Source: Helopsaltes ochotensis (lineage: Eukaryota > Chordata > Aves > Passeriformes > Locustellidae). From it: a DNA stretch of 64,000 nucleotides. A program made the position numbers and the translations under genes. Of this stretch, positions 62,101-64,000 are shown in pieces; the first letter of the stretch is position 1; each line of letters begins with the position of its first letter. A model generated the notes under the pieces. It was not told the DNA's origin. It searched no databases and saw only the letters and a program-made list of their open reading frames with translations. Where the stretch lies: assembly GCA_013400155.1 (NCBI GenBank), contig VXBM01000237.1, forward strand, positions 575,908 to 639,907, read 5' to 3'.

Positions 62101-63560
62101 AGCATTGCAGACCCCTGCAGCTGCAGCGCTGGCCCCTTGCCTGAACAAGCCCTGCAGGGTGAGCGCTTGGGGAAGAGGGGAGAGGGGTTGCTGCCTGTCA
62201 AAGAAGGCAGTAAGATCAGCAGCTGTCTTCACAGATTAGATGGAACTTGTTTGCAAATCCTTGCAGTGAAACAGGCTTCTTTGTAACATGCAAGTCTGTA
62301 ATTTCAGACCTAGGCTTTCTAAAGTTGTTTCTATTAAACTACTGTTCTGCAGATCTGTGGAAAGACAATATCTGCTTTATCAGGAATGGAGAGAGACTTG
62401 GGAACACAAGAAGGGGAAGGAAGAACGCACCTTTTAATATCATTTGCAGAGCAGTTGGTGACACTCAACCCCTCAGTAGGTTTTCAAGATGAAAACCATA
62501 CTGATATCACCTGACATTCCAACAAGGGAAGCTTTGCCTTGGGGACCAGAAATGCATAAGAATTTTTCTCCTGTGTTCCAAACGGTTGACACCAAACACT
62601 GATAATGCACCAGCAAAATTCATGTAAGCTTTCTCAAACAAGTTTCTAAGATGGGTGTCAAGGCAGACCTTCAAAAAATAGAGAAACTCTGTCTGGTTGA
62701 TTAGTCTGCTCCATATCAGAAAAATCTTTAGACGAAAACTGATAGCAGTTTCCAAAGGAGTATCTACAATACAAGATGATTTAAATCAACTGCTCTTTTA
62801 CACAGCACTTACTGCTGTTCTCTTCTCTTGCCCAAAGCCTTTCACTAGTTCCTGACACCAAAGGAAACCTGAGTTTGGAGTCTGCAGCCAGAGTTTCCCT
62901 ACAAATAGAGCAAGACAGCAAAGCTCCTTTGAGGGCAGCCTGCGAAGTGACGTGACTGTGCCACAGGCTGAACACCACACTGCAAGGGCACACAGTGCTA
63001 AAGACAAAGCTGTTATCACACTGATTACAATGCACTAAATGACACACTAGCATAATTGTGTTTAGTACCAGTTCAAAGGATGAAATCAACCATCAAATGC
63101 ACAAGCACACAAAAGCTGGGGTTTTCCATGCAGGCAGAATCCTATTTTGTTAAGGTGATCTTAGAATAATGGTTTAAATAAACAACACAAAGTCATATCT
63201 AATGCAAGAACTTTTGAAGACAGAATATTCATCAGCAATGCAACAAGGAGAGCAAGACCTCTGATTCTCAAGGAAGTCAGCACATGCAGCTTTCTCTCAG
63301 CAGCTTTCTGAATATTTTCTTCCTCTTTTTTATACTTATTATAGTAGTTTCCTAGAAATTTCCATGGGAAAGTTAACAGTCCAAAATTTTCCTGTGGACT
63401 TGAAGACATTTCTTTTGAGACAAAAGTCTCCTTTAATTTTGGAGGGGAGTTAATACTGAGTTTTACACATTTTATCGTGTTAATCAACACACAATTCAAT
63501 ACTTACTGGACTCCCATCTGGACCAGGGGGGCCTCTATTTCCAAAGTCACCAGGAAAACC
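522..63560 (-). CDS. COL24A1: Fibrillar collagen alpha-chain gene, internal triple-helix part (34 exons), probably collagen XXIV alpha 1
   Basis: Seen: 34 minus-strand exons, each bounded by AG/GT, each beginning with Gly and ending on a whole codon, encode 631 residues of Gly-X-Y. Sizes are 25 x 54, 6 x 45, 2 x 108 and 1 x 57 nt. All introns are phase 0, so any exon could be skipped without shifting the frame. Known: this grammar marks fibrillar collagens, whose chains trimerise in the ER, have Y-position prolines hydroxylated, and are secreted to form matrix fibrils. Types I, II, III, V and XI have an unbroken major helix; XXIV and XXVII have imperfections. The break at 5000-5056 and the long AT-rich introns point to COL24A1, a chain linked to bone and developing tissue. 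COL27A1 is the main alternative; COL5/COL11 genes are less likely. The N-terminal LamG/TSPN domain, helix ends and C-propeptide lie outside the window. An undetected exon inside a long intron cannot be excluded, because phase-0 Gly exons leave no frame gap. Confidence 0.8.
2416..2495. repeat. 23-bp direct repeat pair
   Basis: The 23-bp segment at 2416-2438 recurs unchanged at 2473-2495. The two copies are 57 bp apart start to start, with AT-rich partly similar sequence between them, so this is probably a decayed tandem duplication. Confidence 0.85.
2598..2653. repeat. Homopolymer T tract (56 nt)
   Basis: An uninterrupted run of T on the plus strand, about 2 kb upstream of local exon 34 and 136 nt downstream of the exon 33 donor. 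No retroposon body is recognisable on either side. Exact length will be unreliable in any assembly. Confidence 0.95.
2789..2842 (-). CDS. COL24A1: Local exon 33, 54 nt triple-helix exon
   Basis: Encodes GEPGELGEQGPKGERGSE, with five Glu in 18 residues. The acceptor is cttttcaaag. The donor GTAAGT is chosen because it keeps the 54-nt length; another GT lies 4 nt further into the intron. Confidence 0.93.
2947..3000 (-). CDS. COL24A1: Local exon 32, 54 nt triple-helix exon
   Basis: Encodes GHIGLPGLRGPIGQQGPP. The acceptor is ccttcccag and the donor GTAAGT. Only 104 nt of intron separate it from local exon 33. Confidence 0.93.
3001..4010 (-). other. Intron 31/32, 1.0 kb
   Basis: About a third is the CR1 fragment at 3486-3835. 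The remainder is unique, with nothing else recognised. Confidence 0.85.
3486..3835 (-). mobile_element. CR1-type LINE 3' fragment
   Basis: The plus strand carries the reverse complement of the avian CR1 3' region: a start like 'gagatcattt', then 'gactctgcaacctctctggg', then 'cctcacagtaaa', then a stretch ending in 'tgcctcctgtcctg'. The element is therefore oriented with the minus strand, in sense with the host gene. It is diverged and 5'-truncated, the usual state of CR1 copies. The boundaries are approximate. Confidence 0.85.
4011..4064 (-). CDS. COL24A1: Local exon 31, 54 nt triple-helix exon with RGD
   Basis: Encodes GRSGERGDRGEPGDEGYK. The acceptor is ctctctag and the donor is AAG before GTAAAA. 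It contains a third GERGD motif and is the most highly charged exon of the set, placed directly after the helix interruption. Confidence 0.93.
4065..4999 (-). other. Intron 30/31, 0.9 kb
   Basis: AT-rich unique sequence with a short TA-rich stretch near 4384-4408. No gene or mobile element is seen. Confidence 0.85.
5000..5056 (-). CDS. COL24A1: Local exon 30, 57 nt exon with a Gly-X-Y interruption
   Basis: Encodes GYPGEDNTVPGLPGPIGEP, 19 residues. After GYP-GED the next Gly should follow at once, but NTVP intervenes before GLP-GPI-GEP. One Gly is missing and one residue is added, so the repeat register shifts by one. The acceptor is ggtttag and the donor GTAGGT. Both ends still respect Gly-start and phase 0, so the extra codon is a real part of the exon. 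Such imperfections are a known trait of collagens XXIV and XXVII and are absent from the major helix of I, II, III, V and XI. Confidence 0.92.
5057..6339 (-). other. Intron 29/30, 1.3 kb
   Basis: Unique sequence. A GTGAGT near 5994-5999 on the minus strand has no Gly-X-Y exon in front of it. Nothing else is recognised. Confidence 0.85.
6340..6393 (-). CDS. COL24A1: Local exon 29, 54 nt triple-helix exon
   Basis: Encodes GHMGPPGPSGPPGPKGEK. The acceptor is cttctttag and the donor GTATGA. The proline-rich middle should be highly stable and directly precedes the interruption exon. Confidence 0.93.
6394..7181 (-). other. Intron 28/29, 0.8 kb
   Basis: No repeat or gene is seen. A 95-codon plus-strand open frame (6552-6839) has no family resemblance and is taken as chance. 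Confidence 0.8.
7182..7235 (-). CDS. COL24A1: Local exon 28, 54 nt triple-helix exon
   Basis: Encodes GHLGGMGPEGEPGIPGYG. The acceptor is catttaacag and the donor GTATGT. It ends in Gly at a Y position (GYG), directly followed by the Gly of the next exon: an unusual Gly-Gly junction that keeps the register. Confidence 0.92.
7236..8142 (-). other. Intron 27/28, 0.9 kb
   Basis: Unique sequence with nothing recognised. Confidence 0.8.
8143..8250 (-). CDS. COL24A1: Local exon 27, 108 nt triple-helix exon
   Basis: Twelve triplets. The first half is GEKGQLGPPGETGPAGDS and the second half is GQPGKTGPKGARGTRGPV. The acceptor is ccaacag and the donor GTTAGT. The second half (GKTGPKGARGTRG) is dense in basic residues. 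Together with local exon 25 it flanks one 54-nt exon. Confidence 0.94.
8251..8701 (-). other. Intron 26/27, 0.45 kb
   Basis: Unique AT-rich sequence with nothing recognised. Confidence 0.8.
8702..8755 (-). CDS. COL24A1: Local exon 26, 54 nt triple-helix exon
   Basis: Encodes GPEGAPGNPGQRGRLGKK. The acceptor is atctatag and the donor is AAG before GTAGCA, off consensus at +4 and +5. The exon is strongly basic at its C-terminal end (QRGRLGKK). Confidence 0.92.
8756..10286 (-). other. Intron 25/26, 1.5 kb
   Basis: Contains the 18-bp tandem duplication at 9921. Otherwise unique, with no second gene. Confidence 0.8.
9921..9956. repeat. 18-bp tandem duplication
   Basis: acaatgttgcctga occurs at 9921-9934 and again at 9939-9952, giving an 18-bp period with decayed ends. 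Confidence 0.8.
10287..10394 (-). CDS. COL24A1: Local exon 25, 108 nt triple-helix exon
   Basis: Twelve triplets. The first half is GDPGDQGLAGEGGEKGEM and the second half is GLPGIAGLPGEPGIMGIP. The acceptor is gttttag and the donor GTAAGT. The length equals two 54-nt units joined, as in the 108-nt exons of other fibrillar genes. The acidic first half contrasts with the hydrophobic second half. Confidence 0.94.
10395..10971 (-). other. Intron 24/25, 0.6 kb
   Basis: Unique sequence. A 97-codon minus-strand open frame (10578-10871) shows no recognisable domain. Confidence 0.8.
10972..11025 (-). CDS. COL24A1: Local exon 24, 54 nt triple-helix exon
   Basis: Encodes GEPGPPGEDGVQGKDGPK. The acceptor is ctttctataag, with a purine-interrupted pyrimidine tract. 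The donor, AAG before GTATAT, is suboptimal. Confidence 0.92.
11026..12221 (-). other. Intron 23/24, 1.2 kb
   Basis: More than half is the CR1 copy at 11412-12048. The flanks are unique sequence. Confidence 0.85.
11412..12048 (-). mobile_element. CR1-type LINE fragment, longer copy
   Basis: The plus strand begins with 'aatcacagaatcactcagaa', typical of the CR1 3' end read in reverse. It continues with a decayed 'ctctaccacctcccatgg' segment and then 'cagcttcaccagtgccaagt', 'gctcatgttcag' and 'tctgctgagcagctctcaag'. The copy is in sense orientation to the gene and is heavily mutated. Its 5' edge near 12048 is an estimate. Confidence 0.85.
12222..12275 (-). CDS. COL24A1: Local exon 23, 54 nt triple-helix exon
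   Basis: Encodes GDIGPAGKAGEPGDQGLR. The acceptor is atcccag and the donor GTAAGC. The downstream intron carries a CR1 fragment that begins about 175 nt from this donor. Confidence 0.93.
12495..12548 (-). CDS. COL24A1: Local exon 22, 54 nt triple-helix exon
   Basis: Encodes GPPGPQGEPGLQGEPGTK. The acceptor is ccatacag and the donor GTAAAT. Two GEP triplets and a leading GPP give a stable, hydroxyproline-rich segment. Local exon 23 follows after 219 nt. Confidence 0.93.
12549..13549 (-). other. Intron 21/22, 1.0 kb
   Basis: Unique sequence with nothing recognised. A TATATATAAACC stretch near 12972 has no other promoter-like context. Confidence 0.75.
13550..13603 (-). CDS. COL24A1: Local exon 21, 54 nt triple-helix exon
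   Basis: Encodes GPRGKSGDAGSIGEMGFE. Only one proline occurs in 18 residues, so a flexible stretch is expected. The acceptor is atgccag and the donor GTGAGA. Confidence 0.92.
13604..16472 (-). other. Intron 20/21, 2.9 kb
   Basis: AT-rich unique sequence. A 112-codon minus-strand open frame (15864-16202) starts with ATG but has no Gly-X-Y, no recognised family and no splice context that I can support. Confidence 0.8.
16473..16526 (-). CDS. COL24A1: Local exon 20, 54 nt triple-helix exon
   Basis: Encodes GLLGPPGTTGDRGPMGEP. The acceptor is cttccag and the donor GTAAGT. GTT with two threonines in X and Y is an uncommon triplet in vertebrate fibrillar helices. Confidence 0.93.
16527..17605 (-). 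other. Intron 19/20, 1.1 kb
   Basis: Holds the longest open frame in the window (17047-17475, plus strand, 142 codons), which I judge to be chance. No repeat is recognised. Confidence 0.8.
17606..17650 (-). CDS. COL24A1: Local exon 19, 45 nt triple-helix exon with RGD
   Basis: Encodes GKAGNPGERGDQGAL. The acceptor is gtaaccag and the donor GTGAGT. It contains a second GERGD motif, 21 residues after the one in local exon 18. Confidence 0.93.
17766..17810 (-). CDS. COL24A1: Local exon 18, 45 nt triple-helix exon with RGD
   Basis: Encodes GERGDPGKKGVPGLI, with an RGD tripeptide and a KKG. The acceptor is tttatcag and the donor GTAAGT. It is separated from local exon 19 by only 115 nt; both are 45-nt exons, an uncommon adjacent pair. 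Confidence 0.93.
18061..18124. repeat. 32-bp tandem duplication spanning the local exon 17 donor
   Basis: Two head-to-tail copies, 18061-18092 and 18093-18124, differ at only two positions (the 11th and the last base). Each contains the last nine exon bases and the start of the intron, with a GTGAGT donor. The copy at 18093-18124 overlaps the true exon end; the copy at 18061-18092 is intronic. The near identity suggests a recent event. Confidence 0.95.
18110..18163 (-). CDS. COL24A1: Local exon 17, 54 nt triple-helix exon with a duplicated donor
   Basis: Encodes GPRGLDGPPGELGTEGIK. The acceptor is tattcag. The donor, GGTATTAAG before GTGAGT, is part of a 32-bp tandem duplication. A second identical GGTATTAAG/GTGAGT lies 32 nt further downstream. 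Use of the first keeps the Gly-X-Y frame; use of the second would insert 32 nt and shift it. Confidence 0.92.
18164..23626 (-). other. Intron 16/17, 5.5 kb
   Basis: I scanned both strands for Gly-X-Y exons and for CR1 motifs and found neither. Short unsupported open frames only. Confidence 0.75.
23627..23680 (-). CDS. COL24A1: Local exon 16, 54 nt triple-helix exon
   Basis: Encodes GPSGARGPSGPQGPKGRR. The C-terminal KGRR is a cluster of basic residues that could bind heparan sulfate; that role is inference only. The acceptor is ccatgtag and the donor GTAAGT. A 5.5 kb intron follows. Confidence 0.93.
23681..24410 (-). other. Intron 15/16, 0.7 kb
   Basis: Very AT-rich unique sequence with nothing recognised. 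Confidence 0.8.
24411..24464 (-). CDS. COL24A1: Local exon 15, 54 nt triple-helix exon
   Basis: Encodes GYPGPPGGPGPVGPEGLP. GGP places Gly in an X position, which is permitted in collagen but gives a locally glycine-dense helix. The acceptor is aattctag and the donor GTAAGT. Confidence 0.93.
24465..25986 (-). other. Intron 14/15, 1.5 kb
   Basis: Holds a comparatively GC-rich patch (about 25170-25660) with several overlapping open frames on both strands, including 135 codons at 25420-25827. No family is recognised; GC content alone may explain the open frames. Confidence 0.7.
25987..26040 (-). CDS. COL24A1: Local exon 14, 54 nt triple-helix exon with a microsatellite acceptor
   Basis: Encodes GERGSPGPVGPPGEKGVM. 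The donor is GTAAGT. The acceptor is ATAAAG, preceded on the minus strand by (TTG)8 and then a run of 61 T. The polypyrimidine tract is therefore an expanded repeat (26047-26129 on the plus strand), the oddest 3' splice site in the window. Confidence 0.92.
26041..27823 (-). other. Intron 13/14, 1.8 kb
   Basis: The transcript-3' end is the T61-(TTG)8 tract. The rest is AT-rich unique sequence with nothing recognised. Confidence 0.8.
26047..26129. repeat. (CAA)8 plus A61 compound microsatellite at a splice acceptor
   Basis: On the plus strand eight CAA units (26047-26070) run into a homopolymer of 61 A (26069-26129). In transcript sense this is T61-(TTG)8, ending 6 nt before local exon 14. It supplies the whole polypyrimidine tract of that acceptor. 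Confidence 0.95.
27824..27877 (-). CDS. COL24A1: Local exon 13, 54 nt triple-helix exon
   Basis: Encodes GSAGLPGEAGPSGSLGEK. GLPGEA resembles the GxOGEx' class of integrin-binding hexapeptides, though binding is not established for this variant. The acceptor is tatacag; the donor is AAG before GTATAA, a suboptimal site after a very long upstream intron. Confidence 0.92.
33780..34110. other. Possible solo-LTR-like remnant, weak
   Basis: This stretch differs in texture from its neighbours. It has an AATAAA (33913-33918) followed by T-rich sequence, then 'gactccatctcaaaatctgt' and a 'cagcggttggtagcac' tail, a style seen in avian LTRs. I could not define TG...CA ends or a target-site duplication. 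No coding part of a retroviral element is visible. Confidence 0.25.
36121..36392 (+). mobile_element. Degraded CR1-like LINE fragment, antisense to the gene
   Basis: The plus strand reads like sense CR1: 'ttgggactattaagcctgaa' resembles the conserved 'tttagcctggagaag' block, and 'gatcctgcctaggcag', then 'ggatggactacatg' and 'ctctgtgatttta' resemble the terminal 'gactagatgacc...tatgattcta' part. Divergence is high, so subfamily and edges are uncertain. Confidence 0.55.
36748..36792 (-). CDS. COL24A1: Local exon 12, 45 nt triple-helix exon
   Basis: Encodes GEQGDQGNLGKTGEA, which contains no proline at all, so this segment should be a less stable part of the helix. The acceptor is atttaacag and the donor GTAAGC. 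The largest intron of the window (8.9 kb) follows. Confidence 0.92.
36793..37840 (-). other. Intron 11/12, 1.0 kb
   Basis: Mostly AT-rich unique sequence. A short GC-richer patch near 37480-37600 has a few Gly/Pro codons but no Gly-X-Y periodicity. Confidence 0.8.
37841..37894 (-). CDS. COL24A1: Local exon 11, 54 nt triple-helix exon
   Basis: Encodes GKPGQKGYVGDPGPEGLK, with three lysines; two of them (GQK and GLK) sit in Y positions before Gly, the usual lysyl hydroxylase context. The acceptor is attttag and the donor GTAAGT. A 5.4 kb intron lies upstream of it. Confidence 0.92.
37895..43261 (-). other. Intron 10/11, 5.4 kb
   Basis: Unique sequence with a GC-richer patch around 41540-41830 that has open frames on both strands and no recognised family. 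No exon or repeat is identified. Confidence 0.75.
43262..43306 (-). CDS. COL24A1: Local exon 10, 45 nt triple-helix exon
   Basis: Encodes GEVGPAGPIGGVGPR. The acceptor is ctttcag and the donor GTAAGT. Local exons 10-13 alternate 45-54-45-54 nt, a size order shared with other fibrillar collagen genes. Confidence 0.92.
43307..44045 (-). other. Intron 9/10, 0.7 kb
   Basis: Very AT-rich in 43555-43640; nothing recognised. Confidence 0.8.
44046..44099 (-). CDS. COL24A1: Local exon 9, 54 nt triple-helix exon
   Basis: Encodes GALGDRGLPGPQGPKGVE. The acceptor is atgtttag and the donor GTAAGA. It is the last of the five consecutive 54-nt exons that begin with local exon 5. Confidence 0.92.
44100..48453 (-). 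other. Intron 8/9, 4.4 kb
   Basis: Unique sequence. A 134-codon minus-strand frame (44671-45075) is hydrophobic, as expected for T-rich DNA, and is not accepted as a gene. Confidence 0.75.
48454..48507 (-). CDS. COL24A1: Local exon 8, 54 nt triple-helix exon
   Basis: Encodes GFPGDIGVPGLNGPEGPK. The acceptor is ctttag and the donor GTAAGA. The exon is isolated between introns of 6.8 kb and 4.4 kb, so its recognition should depend heavily on its own splice sites (exon definition). Confidence 0.92.
48508..55351 (-). other. Intron 7/8, 6.8 kb
   Basis: Unique sequence with a GC-richer patch at 52610-53000 and a 15-nt T run near 54604. No exon, CR1 fragment or RNA gene is recognised. Confidence 0.75.
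55352..55405 (-). CDS. COL24A1: Local exon 7, 54 nt triple-helix exon
   Basis: Encodes GKIGEPGSRGPLGPQGPE. The acceptor is tttaaag and the donor GTAAGA. A 6.8 kb intron lies downstream, between this exon and local exon 8. Confidence 0.92.
55406..56966 (-). other. Intron 6/7, 1.6 kb
   Basis: Contains the 25-bp tandem duplication at 55811-55858. Otherwise AT-rich unique sequence. Confidence 0.8.
55811..55858. repeat. 25-bp tandem duplication
   Basis: Copies at 55811-55835 and 55836-55858 share the pattern tttctctaa-(2 nt)-tatatctgttct and differ at two bases. It lies in the intron about 400 nt upstream of local exon 7 in transcript sense. Confidence 0.85.
56967..57020 (-). CDS. COL24A1: Local exon 6, 54 nt triple-helix exon
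   Basis: Encodes GAVGLPGPPGIRGKLGPP. The acceptor is ttttcag and the donor GTAAGT. The central GLP-GPP triplets should be hydroxyproline-rich and locally stabilise the helix. Confidence 0.93.
57021..57649 (-). other. Intron 5/6, 0.6 kb
   Basis: Unique sequence with nothing recognised. Confidence 0.8.
57650..57703 (-). CDS. COL24A1: Local exon 5, 54 nt triple-helix exon
   Basis: Encodes GEHGLAGEPGDQGYPGDK, a strongly charged stretch with Glu and Asp in X positions. The acceptor is gtttag and the donor GTAAAT. It starts a run of five consecutive 54-nt exons (local 5-9), a block order also typical of other fibrillar collagen genes. Confidence 0.92.
57704..58085 (-). other. Intron 4/5, 0.4 kb
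   Basis: Begins in transcript sense with the weak GTGATT donor. Nothing else is recognised. Confidence 0.8.
58086..58130 (-). CDS. COL24A1: Local exon 4, 45 nt triple-helix exon
   Basis: Encodes GFPGSVGPPGMKGDK. The acceptor is tttaacag. The donor is AAG followed by GTGATT, the weakest 5' splice site in the series (no A at +3 and no G at +5). GMKGDK carries a Y-position lysine followed by Gly, a context in which hydroxylysine can form. Confidence 0.9.
58223..58276 (-). CDS. COL24A1: Local exon 3, 54 nt triple-helix exon
   Basis: Encodes GDIGPAGPSGPSGIPGPT. The acceptor is tttgacag. The donor after ACG is GTAGGG, clearly below the GTAAGT consensus. Only 92 nt of intron separate it from local exon 4, the shortest intron in the window. 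Confidence 0.92.
58277..61020 (-). other. Intron 2/3, 2.7 kb
   Basis: AT-rich unique sequence; no Gly-X-Y exon or repeat is recognised. Confidence 0.8.
61021..61065 (-). CDS. COL24A1: Local exon 2, 45 nt triple-helix exon
   Basis: Encodes GIVGGVGPPGFPGLR, five triplets. The acceptor is ctttaaag and the donor GTGAGT. It is rich in hydrophobic X/Y residues (Ile, Val, Phe, Leu), and GFP would carry a hydroxyproline. The 45-nt size is one of the two canonical fibrillar unit sizes. Confidence 0.92.
61066..63506 (-). other. Intron 1/2, 2.4 kb
   Basis: Holds a GC-richer patch (about 61630-62250) with overlapping open frames up to 107 codons on both strands. No family is recognised. The rest is unique AT-rich sequence. 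Confidence 0.75.
63507..63560 (-). CDS. COL24A1: Local exon 1, 54 nt triple-helix exon
   Basis: Encodes GFPGDFGNRGPPGPDGSP, six perfect Gly-X-Y triplets. The acceptor reads ctttag before GGT and the donor after CCA is GTAAGT. It is the most upstream collagen exon in the window; the preceding exon lies beyond 64000. Confidence 0.93.
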
Positions 63561-64000
63561 CTAAAGCAGAATAGAAAATACCTGTTCTTCATTATTCAAG
63601 ACATAAAAGGTGGTCTGAACACAGAATCCCTATAGGTTTGGGGAATTAAGACATCATCAATAGATTCAGGGAGCATGATGGAGGAATGGGAAAAGCAGAA
63701 AGTTTCAGAAACACAGTTCAAATCAACAAAATAGTGATATTTGTTTGCCTCCTAAAATCAAAAACCCAAAATCATTTAACTATACACAATGGAAATATAT
63801 TGTAAAAGCGCACAACTGAATTACTTTAAGAGCAATATTAAAAAAGTATTACTTGAATTGTTCTCTTGGAGCTTGATTTCCTATTCTTATTTTTAACTCA
63901 ATTTTTTTTTTCTGTTAGCTTCAACATTCACTTAAACATCTGTCCTTCTGTCCTTAACTCATCCCCAAATATTAATGGTTGGGATCTCAGAATGAGATCT
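63561..64000 (-). other. Intron before local exon 1, partial
   Basis: AT-rich unique sequence, cut by the window edge. Nothing recognised. Confidence 0.8.

Noticed and set aside
1..64000. tRNA, rRNA, snRNA genes, CRISPR arrays, operons or a novel defence-type system
   Set aside because: Nothing of these kinds is visible. The window is an intron-rich vertebrate gene interior.

Overview
The window looks like bird nuclear DNA. It is AT-rich, mostly unique intron sequence, and its only recognisable interspersed repeats are CR1-type LINE fragments, the typical avian/reptilian family. It lies wholly inside one large gene on the minus strand: a fibrillar-type collagen alpha chain. I read 34 consecutive triple-helix exons. 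Every one starts with a Gly codon directly after an AG acceptor, ends on a complete codon before a GT donor, and encodes Gly-X-Y triplets. Sizes are 54 nt (25 exons), 45 nt (6), 108 nt (2) and 57 nt (1), which adds up to 1893 nt or 631 codons. That is roughly two thirds of a fibrillar major triple helix.

The most likely identity is COL24A1. The exon grammar (54/45/108 nt, phase 0) is that of fibrillar collagens. One exon (5000-5056) breaks the Gly-X-Y repeat, as expected for types XXIV/XXVII but not for I, II, III, V or XI. The long AT-rich introns fit COL24A1 better than COL27A1, which lies in GC-rich compact DNA in birds. The symbol is an inference without database support. The start and the C-propeptide of the gene are outside the window; transcription enters at 64000 and leaves at 1.

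Layout in transcription order (high to low coordinate): local exons 1-7 (63560-55352); exon 8 (48507-48454) between introns of 6.8 and 4.4 kb; exons 9-12 (44099-36748); the largest intron, 8.9 kb (36747-27878); exons 13-16 (27877-23627); a 5.5 kb intron; exons 17-34 (18163-522) at closer spacing. The two 108-nt exons (local 25 and 27) and the 57-nt interruption exon (local 30) lie in the C-terminal third of the segment.

Points worth attention: a 32-bp tandem duplication that copied the donor site of local exon 17; a T61-(TTG)8 tract forming the polypyrimidine region of local exon 14; the Gly-X-Y interruption; and RGD tripeptides in exons 18, 19 and 31. I see no second protein-coding gene, no RNA gene, no CRISPR and no prokaryotic system. 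Nearly all the non-collagen open reading frames are short and have the length distribution expected by chance in AT-rich introns.
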